Assembly: GCA_029245955.1 (NCBI GenBank)
Contig: JAQWOH010000090.1
Span: 50,732-114,731, forward strand
Direction: 5' to 3'
DNA length: 64,000 nt
From: Fuerstiella sp.
GTDB taxonomy: Bacteria; Planctomycetota; Planctomycetia; Planctomycetales; Planctomycetaceae
The notes below the pieces were generated by a model. The model was given only the letters and a program-made list of their open reading frames with translations. It searched no databases and was not told where the DNA came from. The position numbers and the translations under genes were made by a program. Shown piece by piece: positions 44,005 to 52,822 of the stretch. Position 1 is the stretch's first letter. The number at the start of each line of letters is the position of its first letter.

Positions 44005-45741
44005 ATGATCTGTCCGGGAACGTTTTTCAGAGCACTGACGATTGCAACCATCAGCTGGACACAAACAGCGATACCTGCTCAGCAAACACCGTCCGCCCGC
44101 ACCGTGCTGGTTGATGGCCGAATTCTGACCATGGATGGACAGGACCAAATTGTTTCGGCTCTGGCCATGCATGACGACCGGATTCTGGCGGTCGGCACCG
44201 ACAACGAAATCCGAAAGTTTGTCGGCGCCAACACTGACGTCATCGAACTCGGTGGCAGGATGGTGATTCCGGGAATTATTGCGGCTCACTGCCATGCGGT
44301 TGGTGTGGCACGAAACGTTCTTCGACAACCTCACGTTGAATTGTTATCAATCGCCGAGGTGCAGGCATGGATTCATCAGCGTGCGAAGTCCGTACCGGCC
44401 GGAGAATGGATTCGAGTGCCGCGTGCGGATATCACCCGACTGAAAGAACGGCGACATCCAACCACGGAGGAGTTGGACGCTGGCAGCAGCACGCATCCTG
44501 TCATTTTCACAGCGGCGCGCAAGGCCGCTTTGAATTCGCGGGGGCTGGATGCCATTGGCGTCCGACAGCCGCGGCCTTCCGTTCCCGATGGTCAGGTTAT
44601 CGTTGATTCTGACGGCAGGATACGCTTGATCTCAGGCGCGAATGCGCACCTGCGAAACCTGATCCCGTCGGAATCACATTCACGTGAACAGATTCAAGTG
44701 GCTCTGCAGAACGTGCATCGGCATTATAACGCCGTTGGTATCACAAGCATCTTCGAACGCGCGGGCGGCATCGACGATTTTCTGCAGTATCGGGAACTGC
44801 ACGCTGCAGGAAAACTGTCGGTTCGCATGACCCAGACGTTTCGTTCAGGATTTCGGTCGGCAAAAGACGTGGCAGCATATACGGATAAACTAGGGATGAC
44901 CACGGGCGACGGCGACGACTGGGTCCGCGTCGGACCGCTGAAGATAACGGCCGATGGTGGTATCCACTGGGGCAACACCTATCTGCGTGAAGCCTACGGT
45001 GAAGATCGCATTCGCTTTTATGTGCATCGGGATCCTCGCTATCGTGGAGATTTGAATTACTCGATTCCACAAATGACAGAGATCTTTCGAGAGGGTCACC
45101 GATTAGGCTGGCAGTGGTGTTGCCACGTGACCGGCGACGCGGGCGTCGACGCCGTGCTGGATTCTCTGGCAGCCGTCCACCGTGACCATGAAGATATCGC
45201 AACACGACGTTTCAGCCTGACTCACGCCTATTTCCCCGCGCTGGACTCAATCGCTCGTGCGAAGAAACTGGGCGTGTGCGTGGACACACAGCCGTCACTG
45301 TACTTCAAGGATTCAGCAGCGATTGCGGAGGTGTATGGTCGCGACTGGGCTGCTCGGTTTATCGGGCTGGGTGACTGGATTCGCGGAGGTGTGCCAACCG
45401 CAATCGCCGGTGATCACATGATGGGACTTGACCCCAATCGTTCGATGAACGCCTACAATCCATTTTTAATGCTGCAGGTGGCCGTGACGCGTCGGAACCG
45501 TGAAGACAATGTCTACGGCGAACATCAACAAATCAGTCGACTTCAGGCGTTGAAGTGCCTGACCACCAATCCGGCTTATCTGTCATTTGAAGAAGACACG
45601 AAGGGGTCGCTGGAGCCGGGAAAACTGGCGGACCTTGTGATTCTGGATCGCGACTACCTGCAATGTCCGGAAGACGAAATCGCGAGTATAAGCGTCGAGC
45701 GATGCATGGTCGGCGGTCGTTCTGTATTTGTTCGAAGGTGA
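44005..45741 (+). CDS. Secreted amidohydrolase (YtcJ-like)
   Basis: Metal-dependent amidohydrolase of the YtcJ/Amidohydro_3 type, 578 residues from ATG 44005. This start has GGGAG upstream and gives the signal-like stretch FFRALTIATISWTQTAIPAQQ. The frame is open to 43882, where an ATG overlaps the sulfatase stop. Visible segments are TVLVDGRILTMDGQDQIVSALAMHDDRILAVGT (beta sandwich), RMVIPGIIAAHCHAVG (normally HxH, here HCH), ITADGGIHWGNTYLREAYG, WQWCCHVTGDAGVDAVLDSL, FSLTHAYF, and LTTNPAYLSFEEDTKGSLEPGKLADLVILDRD. Substrate unknown. Confidence 0.86.
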   Translation: MICPGTFFRALTIATISWTQTAIPAQQTPSARTVLVDGRILTMDGQDQIVSALAMHDDRILAVGTDNEIRKFVGANTDVIELGGRMVIPGIIAAHCHAVGVARNVLRQPHVELLSIAEVQAWIHQRAKSVPAGEWIRVPRADITRLKERRHPTTEELDAGSSTHPVIFTAARKAALNSRGLDAIGVRQPRPSVPDGQVIVDSDGRIRLISGANAHLRNLIPSESHSREQIQVALQNVHRHYNAVGITSIFERAGGIDDFLQYRELHAAGKLSVRMTQTFRSGFRSAKDVAAYTDKLGMTTGDGDDWVRVGPLKITADGGIHWGNTYLREAYGEDRIRFYVHRDPRYRGDLNYSIPQMTEIFREGHRLGWQWCCHVTGDAGVDAVLDSLAAVHRDHEDIATRRFSLTHAYFPALDSIARAKKLGVCVDTQPSLYFKDSAAIAEVYGRDWAARFIGLGDWIRGGVPTAIAGDHMMGLDPNRSMNAYNPFLMLQVAVTRRNREDNVYGEHQQISRLQALKCLTTNPAYLSFEEDTKGSLEPGKLADLVILDRDYLQCPEDEIASISVERCMVGGRSVFVRR

Positions 45742-46047
45742 GCAAAAACGTATCTGCGGCACGGTTACGACCTGGCCACGAGGCATTGCCGTAATCTGAC
45801 ACAGCGTGTGCATAGACGCACGCGTATCGTGATGAGCCTGCTGATTTAACGGTGGCGGGTCGTCGTCGCATGGTGAATGGAGATCGATTCACAGCAACCG
45901 TCAACTGTCCCACATAAGGGAAAACGTTCAGGTCTGACGATTGCCCGCGGCGAATCGCCATGTTGGAAATCGATTCAGCAGAGGAATCTGTGGATTAATG
46001 CCGATTTAATCCCTAAACTGACCGCTGTTGGTCAGCCAGTCTGGCCG

Positions 46048-46088
46048 ATCCCGCCTGAGCCTAGTTATCCCGCCTGAGTTATCCCGCC
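46048..46088 (+). repeat. Short direct repeats ATCCCGCC upstream of the HlyD-like gene
   Basis: ATCCCGCCTGAG occurs at 46048-46059 and 46067-46078, and a third partial copy ATCCCGCC at 46081-46088. They lie 46 bp before the start at 46134, in the 392-bp intergenic region 45742-46133, which otherwise holds nothing I can support. This could be a slippage product or a regulator site cluster. Confidence 0.4.
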
Positions 46089-46133
46089 ATCGTCGGCATC
46101 TCTCCCTCCCCGCCGACACAATTCTGAACAATC

Positions 46134-47678
46134 ATGTCAATAACCGATCAATTCGTCGCGTTGCGGTGCCGCAACGTTGTTCGAAGACGTTTTGCGTTCT
46201 TTGTGGGGGCGTCCGCCCTGACGCTGAGCTGTGTTCTGCTTCTTACCGGAGCCGTCGATCGAAGCATCGGACCTGTTGAAGTCGGCCTGATGCAGCTTGA
46301 GTCTTCGGTGTTCAATGCTGAAATTGAGCAGCAAGGAGTGATTGAACCCTATCAATCCACAGAGGTTCACTCAGATTGCTATTGGACCACCACCATTCTG
46401 AGCATGGTGCCGGAGGGCACATGGGTGCAAAAGGGGGACGTGGTTTGCGTGTTCGATTCATCGGATGTGGAGGACTACGCCCGGAGTCGTGAAATCCTGC
46501 TGATAAAATATCGCGGCAGACTGGACAACGCTCTGCACGATCAGCAGATGCTGAAGACGACCAATGAGCGGCGACTGGAGGCGGCAGAATTTGCAGTGGA
46601 AACGAACACGCAGAATCTCCTTGAGTATACGGAATATACGTTTCCACAGCAGCTGCAGAAAATGGAACAGGATCTGTCGATGCTGTCGCAGGAGATGCAG
46701 TTGTGCAATGACAGCGTGCAACAGACGGAGAAGTTGTGGGTTATGGGCCTGGTGGCTCGGCAGACGATGCAGTCTGAGGCTTTCGAACTGCTGGAGAAGA
46801 AGCAGAAGTACAACGAGCTTGACGCGAGTCTGCGATTCCTGACCGGGTTTACACACGAACGCAGCGAGCTGCGTCTGGAATACCAAAAGCGAGACGCCGA
46901 ACGTGACCTCATTCGCACAAAGATTAAGAACGGCTTTTACACCACAAAAGCGACGTTGACGACTTTGTCATACGAACGCACGTTGAGGATCTACGAGCGG
47001 TATCATCGCAGAGCGATGGACAGTATTAAGGGCTGTACTCTGCGGGCTCCCTGTGACGGGCAGGTTGTGTACGGCAACTCATGGTATTTGAAGAGTCGCG
47101 GAATTACTCAGGTGGAAGAAGGCGGACGCGTTAGATACCGCCAGAAGATTTTTGAGATCCCGGATCACGGTCGTTACAAGGTCAGTGTGCCATTGATGGA
47201 ATCACTGATCTATAAGGTGCGCGAAGGCATGCCGGTTACAGTACAACTGCCGGCCTATGACGACGTCGAAATCGCCGGAAAGATCAGCTTGATCTCACGA
47301 TACCCCCGAGTTCGCAGCAGGTACACGCCGGGCCTGAAGGATTACTGGATTGACGTGGAACTGTTGCCGACTGCCGAACAGCGCGATCTGTTAACGCACA
47401 AAGCCGACGTTGTGGTCAATTTCGTGCTGGCGGAAACAGAGAATGTGCTGCAGATTCCTCGCAAGGCAGTGACCGGGATCGCGGGACATAACTTCGTTTA
47501 CGTGTTCAACGGACGAGAATTGGTTCCTCGAAAGGTGGAACTGGGAGAGGCCAATGACCTGTCGGTCTGCGTTGAAACCGGTCTGTCGGTTGGCGAAAAG
47601 CTGGTGACAGAAATGACGCCTCAGCACGAACTCGCGCTGCGTGGAACCCTGACCCGCGATCTGATCGAATCCGAATAG
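46134..47678 (+). CDS. HlyD-family membrane-fusion protein
   Basis: Periplasmic adaptor of the HlyD/RND type (514 residues). One N-terminal membrane anchor (FAFFVGASALTLSCVLLLTGA) is followed by a biotinyl-lipoyl-like strand (TTTILSMVPEGTWVQKGDVVCVFDSSDVED), a long alpha-hairpin coiled coil (about residues 120-290), the returning half-motif GCTLRAPCDGQVVYGN, and a beta-barrel domain ending in LQIPRKAVTGIAGHNFVYVFNGRELVPRKVELG. It would link an inner-membrane pump to the outer envelope. No permease or outer-membrane channel gene is adjacent. ATG 46134 has no strong ribosome binding site. Confidence 0.85.
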   Translation: MSITDQFVALRCRNVVRRRFAFFVGASALTLSCVLLLTGAVDRSIGPVEVGLMQLESSVFNAEIEQQGVIEPYQSTEVHSDCYWTTTILSMVPEGTWVQKGDVVCVFDSSDVEDYARSREILLIKYRGRLDNALHDQQMLKTTNERRLEAAEFAVETNTQNLLEYTEYTFPQQLQKMEQDLSMLSQEMQLCNDSVQQTEKLWVMGLVARQTMQSEAFELLEKKQKYNELDASLRFLTGFTHERSELRLEYQKRDAERDLIRTKIKNGFYTTKATLTTLSYERTLRIYERYHRRAMDSIKGCTLRAPCDGQVVYGNSWYLKSRGITQVEEGGRVRYRQKIFEIPDHGRYKVSVPLMESLIYKVREGMPVTVQLPAYDDVEIAGKISLISRYPRVRSRYTPGLKDYWIDVELLPTAEQRDLLTHKADVVVNFVLAETENVLQIPRKAVTGIAGHNFVYVFNGRELVPRKVELGEANDLSVCVETGLSVGEKLVTEMTPQHELALRGTLTRDLIESE

Positions 47679-48056
47679 ACGGCAGAGGCCGGGCCAAGAC
47701 GCCTTACCGCAGGTCTGAAGAAGGCGTGATCGATGGGGGCGCGGCCAAATCACTCTCCAGAAGGGAAAGGCGTCCTCCGCGGCCACAAGTCAGCGAAAAT
47801 GCTGTAGCATTGCTGTGCAGCCCATTTCCGACACTTTGGCAATCCAATAATTGCCGCTTCCGAGACGTTTATGACTAGCAATGAGTGTTTGCGGGATTTG
47901 CCCGCATCAACACTCGACCCAGCCAGGCCGTTGAGAGTAGTATTCGCGGCTTTCCCCTGGCCAGTCGACTACGCGGTGTGTCCGGAGCGACCGCTCCGTG
48001 TCTGAACGCCAACGATTTCCTTCATCGACGTGTCGAGTCGATTCTCAGAGAAGCTC
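47679..48056. other. Intergenic region before lepA
   Basis: This 378-bp stretch has no supported gene. It contains the leader of lepA with an AGAGAAG purine stretch before the ATG at 48057. Confidence 0.5.
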
Positions 48057-49859
48057 ATGGACGCCCGGTTAATTCGTAATTTCAGCATCATTGCTCACAT
48101 CGATCACGGCAAGAGCACACTCGCCGATCAATTGCTCCTGAAGAGCGGAACGATTACCGAGCGTGAATTTCGCTCGCAGATCCTTGATGACCTTGACATC
48201 GAGCGAGATCGCGGAATTACCGTGAAGGCACGTTCTGTGACCATTGACTACGTCTACCAGGGTGAAACCTACGAACTGAATCTGATCGATACCCCGGGAC
48301 ACGTGGACTTTCATTACGAAGTCAGTCGCAGTCTGGCGGCGTGCGAGGGCGCTCTGTTGCTGATTGATGCGTTTCAGGGGGTCCAGGCTCAGACAGTGGC
48401 AAACGCTTATGCAGCCATCGAGGCTGACCTGGAAATTGTCCCTGTTGTCAACAAGATCGATCTGGCAGTGACGCGGATCGACGAAGTGCTGGACGAAGTC
48501 GAAACGGTACTCGGCCTCGATGGCACAGATGCGCTGAGAGTCAGCGCAAAAGCCGGCATGAACATCGAATCGGTTTTTGAGGCGATCATTGAAAGACTTC
48601 CACCACCGGCTGGTGTAGCCAAGAATCCGTTCAAGGCTCTCGTCTTCGATTCAAAGTACGATAAGTACCGCGGCGTAGTAACATACGTTCGAGTTGTCGA
48701 TGGATCTGTCTGCAAGGGGGACAACATTCGCTTCATGCGCGAAGGCGTCAGCAGTGAAGTCATCGAGCTGGGACAATTCCGTCCCGGTCTGGTCCCGTGT
48801 GATGAACTGCGGCCGGGGCAGGTCGGATACATTCTGACTGGTGTGAAGGAATTAAACCGCATTACCATTGGTGATACCGTGACCATGGCGCGGGCACCGG
48901 CGGCCGAACCACTGCCCGGGTATCAGAAGCCGAAACAAATGGTCTTCTGTGGAATGTATCCGCTGGACGCCACCGGTTTCGAGAGCCTCCGTGATGAACT
49001 GCAGAAGCTGAGCCTGAACGATTCGAGCTTCTCATTTCAGCCGGAAACAAGTGATGCACTCGGATTCGGCTTCCGCTGTGGCTTTCTGGGCATGCTGCAC
49101 ATGGAAATCGTTCAGCAGCGGCTGGAACGCGAACAGGATATGGATCTCATCCAGACGGCTCCGAACGTCACATATGAGATCGTCAACAGACGGGGTGACG
49201 TTATGGTCATCGACAATCCCCAGGACGTTCCCGACGCGGGTGAGATACAGGAATTCAAAGAGCCCATTGCACGTGTTACATTTATTGTTCCGGCCGACAA
49301 TGTCGGAACAATTATGCAGTTGAGTCAGGATCGCAGGGGCATCTATAAGAACACGGAGTTCCTGGGGCCTCAGCGGGCCCAGGTGATTTACGAATTGCCG
49401 CTCAGCGAAATCGTCTACGACATGTATGACAAGCTGAAAAGTGTGACCCGTGGCTACGGTACGATGGATTACGAAATCATCGGTTTCGAGGCTGCCGATC
49501 TGGTGAAGATGGACGTCCTGGTCAAGGGCGAACGGGTTGACGCGCTGTCCACGATCGTGCATCGGACAACTTCCGACCGACGCGGTCGCGCACTGGTAAA
49601 AAGACTCAAGACGGAAATCAACAAACACCAGTTCGAAATTGCGATTCAGGCGGCTATCGGAGCCAAAATTATCGCTCGCGAAACCATTTCAGCCTTCCGA
49701 AAGAACGTCACCGCCAAGTGCTATGGTGGTGATATCAGCCGTAAACGCAAGCTGCTCGAGAAGCAGAAGGCCGGCAAGAAGAGGATGAAGCAGTTTGGCG
49801 CTGTGGAAATTCCGCAGAAAGCGTTTCTGTCCGTGCTGGAAGCGAATCGGGACGAGTGA
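48057..49859 (+). CDS. lepA: Elongation factor 4 (LepA)
   Basis: Ribosome-dependent GTPase that can back-translocate stalled ribosomes. G1 motif AHIDHGKST, G2 RGITVKA, G3 DTPGH, G4 NKIDL are all present. The LepA-specific C-terminal domain follows (SAFRKNVTAKCYGGDISRKRKLLEKQKAGKKRMKQFG). The start ATG 48057 (MDARLIRNFSIIAHIDHGKST) gives exactly 600 residues, the usual length; the frame is open nine codons upstream. The stop overlaps the GTG start of the M24 peptidase gene by 4 bp, so translation is probably coupled. Confidence 0.97.
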   Translation: MDARLIRNFSIIAHIDHGKSTLADQLLLKSGTITEREFRSQILDDLDIERDRGITVKARSVTIDYVYQGETYELNLIDTPGHVDFHYEVSRSLAACEGALLLIDAFQGVQAQTVANAYAAIEADLEIVPVVNKIDLAVTRIDEVLDEVETVLGLDGTDALRVSAKAGMNIESVFEAIIERLPPPAGVAKNPFKALVFDSKYDKYRGVVTYVRVVDGSVCKGDNIRFMREGVSSEVIELGQFRPGLVPCDELRPGQVGYILTGVKELNRITIGDTVTMARAPAAEPLPGYQKPKQMVFCGMYPLDATGFESLRDELQKLSLNDSSFSFQPETSDALGFGFRCGFLGMLHMEIVQQRLEREQDMDLIQTAPNVTYEIVNRRGDVMVIDNPQDVPDAGEIQEFKEPIARVTFIVPADNVGTIMQLSQDRRGIYKNTEFLGPQRAQVIYELPLSEIVYDMYDKLKSVTRGYGTMDYEIIGFEAADLVKMDVLVKGERVDALSTIVHRTTSDRRGRALVKRLKTEINKHQFEIAIQAAIGAKIIARETISAFRKNVTAKCYGGDISRKRKLLEKQKAGKKRMKQFGAVEIPQKAFLSVLEANRDE

Positions 49860-51028
49860 TCATGCTGACCACGGAAGGCTGCCTTGAGCGGCGGAAACAT
49901 TTTTGGTCACGAATTCCGGACGGTGTGGACTGGGTCCTGATCGGCGACGCGCGGCACGTACAGTATTTCTCAAACTTTCGCATCAACCCGATCAGTTTTT
50001 CCGCAGATCAGCGTTGCCTGTTGCTCTTGCAACGCGGCGGAACCGCTACTCTGCTGACCGACAACTTCGTGCGGAGGACCGCTGACGCAGATCCGGTAGT
50101 TGATAACGAAATTGTCATCTCGTGGTACACTCATAAGAAATCTGTCGTCAATCGGGACCACGCGTTGCTGTCGGCCCTTGAAGAATGTCGCGAACGCTGG
50201 TCGCACGACAATGGGCTGGTGGAAGCTGAGGGCGTGACTCAGGCCGTTGCTGCGATCGTGGCAGAAGCAGCACTGCCATTGCCAGTCGGCGACTCGAATC
50301 AATCGTTTTCATCTGTTGGAACATTGATTCGGGACCTGCGACGTCAAAAACTTCCGGATGAAATTGAGCTTCTCAAACGCTGTATGGCAGCCGGTGACGC
50401 CGGCCACGCCGCGGCCTTCAATGTCGCAAAACCCGGCGTTACTGAACTGGAAGTGTACATCGCCATCCAGCGGGCAGTCGAACTCGCGGCGGGCTGTGCG
50501 TGCGCTGTCTACGGTGACTTTCGTGCGACAAACGCCGAGCTTTACAAGGCCGGCGGGCTGCCAACGAAGTACGTGTTGCGCGATGGAGATCTGTTCATTG
50601 CAGATTTCAGTGTGATCATTCACGGGTATCGCAGCGACTTTACGAATACGATTGCCGTGGGCCATCCGACGCATCAGCAGGTGCGGCAGTTTGAGACCTG
50701 TCGGGATGCACTGCTCGCGGCGGAATCCGCTGTGAAAGCCGGCGTTCGTGCGAGTGACGTATACGACTCTGCATCAGCCGTGCTGCTGGATCGAGGCTAT
50801 CCGGCGCTGGCCCATCACTGCGGACACGGTCTGGGACTGGAACATCCGGAAACGCCGATTCTGGTGCCGGAAAGCGATGATGTTCTGCGGAACGGTGACA
50901 TCATCACCATTGAACCGGGGCTGTACGTCGAAGGTGTCGGAGGCATGCGTTTTGAACATAACTACGCAGTCACCACCACCGGTGCTGATCGGCTCAGTAA
51001 TCATCGCATCAGCCTGACCAAGAGCTGA
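49856..51028 (+). CDS. M24-family aminopeptidase (Xaa-Pro type)
   Basis: Creatinase-fold metallopeptidase (390 residues) with an N-terminal creatinase domain (WVLIGDARHVQYFSNFRI) and C-terminal pita-bread domain. Metal ligands are visible: DLFIADFSVIIHGYRSDFTNT (two Asp), HHCGHGLGLEHPETP (His), TIEPGLYVEGVGGMRFEHNY (Glu, Glu). It cleaves N-terminal residues next to proline, in the cytoplasm. The GTG at 49856 overlaps the lepA stop; ATG 49862 is the alternative start. Paired with lepA as a two-gene operon. Confidence 0.9.
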   Translation: MIMLTTEGCLERRKHFWSRIPDGVDWVLIGDARHVQYFSNFRINPISFSADQRCLLLLQRGGTATLLTDNFVRRTADADPVVDNEIVISWYTHKKSVVNRDHALLSALEECRERWSHDNGLVEAEGVTQAVAAIVAEAALPLPVGDSNQSFSSVGTLIRDLRRQKLPDEIELLKRCMAAGDAGHAAAFNVAKPGVTELEVYIAIQRAVELAAGCACAVYGDFRATNAELYKAGGLPTKYVLRDGDLFIADFSVIIHGYRSDFTNTIAVGHPTHQQVRQFETCRDALLAAESAVKAGVRASDVYDSASAVLLDRGYPALAHHCGHGLGLEHPETPILVPESDDVLRNGDIITIEPGLYVEGVGGMRFEHNYAVTTTGADRLSNHRISLTKS

Positions 51029-51065
51029 ATTGACGGTCTGTTTATCGACCACCTGTCACCCACAG

Positions 51066-51987
51066 TTACTCTGACACGTCCGTGGCAGAGGCGTCTGTGT
51101 GTCCACGCCACAGCCAACGCAGCGATGCCGGCAGGATGGCGCCACCGTGACGACCGTTATGCCCTCCGGTACCCATCACCAGTTTATGCTCATACCCCGA
51201 GAACTTGAGTGACGCCTCCATCTGGCGATTAGCCAGAGGCCAATTGCCGTGCAGATTGTCCAGATCGTTTTCGCCTTCCTGAAGAAACACGCGTATTGAC
51301 TTTTTTCTGTCTTTCGAATCAGAGCGTGGCAATCGTCACTGCCACGGATATTCGTAAAACTGCCGACATGGCTGAGCACCTTCCCAAACTGGTCCGGACG
51401 CTCCCAGGCAACCGTCCATGCACAGATACCGCCGGAACTGATACCACAGATCGCTCGGTCACCCGGATTTGTTGAGATGCGATAACGCTGTGCGATGGGC
51501 GGCAGAAGCTCCTCCAGCAGAAATCGGGCGTACTGATCTCCCAGAGAGTCGTATTCGGAGCTGCGATTCTTTCGAGGCTGCGATTCTTTCGAGGCTTTGC
51601 GTCTGGTGTCAAGGGCGGGACAACACCGGGATTGACGAAGATTCCAATCATGACGGGTATCTCACCCCGGTGAATCAGATTATCGAAAACGATCGTTGTG
51701 CGAAACTGTCCATTCTCGTTGACCTAGGTACGGCCGTCCTGAAACACCATCAAGCTGACCGGGGTGCTGCCGTCATATTGCCGTGGAACGTAAATCCAGC
51801 AGTCACGTTCTGCTCCGGCAAAGACCCTGGGACTGACGCGTCGCAACTGTTCCACCTGCCCGCCAGGCACCTCCGCCTGACGCTTCGAATCCGGTCCGTG
51901 AGTGTATGGTGACTCGTCCGCCGCGGCAGAGGCAGCGATCAAGGTGCTGATCAACAGAAACATAACTAAACCGGTTCGATTCAACAT
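51066..51987 (-). pseudogene. Broken secreted esterase gene (enterochelin-esterase-like)
   Basis: The N-terminus is intact: a signal peptide (GLVMFLLISTLIAASAAA), then SPRVFAGAERDCWIYVPRQYDG and VSLMVFQDGRT. Three lesions follow. An in-frame TAG (51724-51726) comes next, after which the same frame continues VNENGQFRTTIVFDNLIHRG, EIPVMIGIFVNPGVVP. A 17-bp tandem duplication (51560-51593) then shifts the frame to YDSLGDQYARFLLEELLPP and AICGISSGGICAWTVAWERP (the GISSGG nucleophile elbow). One base is missing in an A run (six A at 51301-51306 on the minus strand), after which KKSIRVFLQEGENDLDNLHG and TGGHNGRHGGAILPASLRWL complete the family end. The whole ancestral protein can be traced, so the decay is recent. 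Confidence 0.88.
51560..51593. repeat. 17-bp tandem duplication that breaks the esterase gene
   Basis: GCTGCGATTCTTTCGAG occurs twice in direct succession (51560-51576 and 51577-51593), followed by GCT. Because 17 is not a multiple of three, the duplication shifts the reading frame. Confidence 0.95.
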
Positions 51988-52132
51988 TCAGACCTCGCTC
52001 CTTTCAAACGTGAACCGCATGACCCCAACCGGCTTTGGCTAGTTGCGGTCATGCGGGAAGGTTGTTATCTGCGTTGGAAGCAGATGAGCCAGGGCCTACA
52101 CTGCTGATACCGGCCAGGACAGACGTTAGCTC

Positions 52133-52684
52133 ATGACAAAAGAAAATGCCAACTCACCGGCGGCTGTGGCCGCGGTTACTCGAATCGTCTCCGGAGGACA
52201 GACGGGCGTGGACCGAGCTGCTCTGGACGCTGGTCTGGCAGCGGGGATTGCCATTGGCGGCTGGTGTCCCAGGGGCCGTCGTTCAGAAGCCGGGACGATT
52301 CCACCGCACTATCCACTGAAGGAAACGAATGCCCGAAGCTATGCCGTTCGCACAGCATGGAATGTTCGCGATTCTGATGGAACACTGATCATTGTGCTGG
52401 ACGAAATCAGCAGTGGCACAAAGCTGACACTGGCGGCTGCCCGGGAACAGGACAAGCCGTTTATCGTGGTGCACCTGCGGCCTTCTGCCGCACCAGGCCT
52501 GTTCACCACTGAGAATCCACCGAATGATCGGATTCAGTCTGTTGTGGACTGGCTTCGTGAACGTAGAATCCGCGTTCTTAACGTAGCGGGACCGCGTGGA
52601 AGTTCGCATACAGATGTTTACAGCGAAGCTCTGGAATTCATGACTCTGCTGCTGCGGAATCCGGAGCAGAATACGTCGGCCTGA
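52133..52684 (+). CDS. YpsA/SLOG-like putative molybdenum-cofactor carrier
   Basis: SLOG-superfamily protein of the putative molybdenum carrier group (183 residues). Visible motifs are VTRIVSGGQTGVDRAALDAGLAAGIAIGGWCPRGRRSEAG (the GGQTGVDRAAL signature and GGWCPRGRR), then YPLKETNARSYAVRTAWNVRDSDGTLII, and LNVAGPRGSSH near the C-terminus. Related Moco carriers bind and protect molybdenum cofactor; YpsA-like members may instead bind nucleotides. Cytoplasmic. It lies 139 bp before ettA. No Mo-enzyme genes are nearby. Confidence 0.88.
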   Translation: MTKENANSPAAVAAVTRIVSGGQTGVDRAALDAGLAAGIAIGGWCPRGRRSEAGTIPPHYPLKETNARSYAVRTAWNVRDSDGTLIIVLDEISSGTKLTLAAAREQDKPFIVVHLRPSAAPGLFTTENPPNDRIQSVVDWLRERRIRVLNVAGPRGSSHTDVYSEALEFMTLLLRNPEQNTSA

Positions 52685-52822
52685 CATCCCGATGACCGTG
52701 ACATGCCGGATCAAACCTTCCATGTTCGTCACCTCGCGGGTCTGCCGCATCGACTTCATCGTGGTGCCGTATGGACATCACGTGGCCGCAGTCGACCACA
52801 AATTAACCACAAAGAAATTGCC

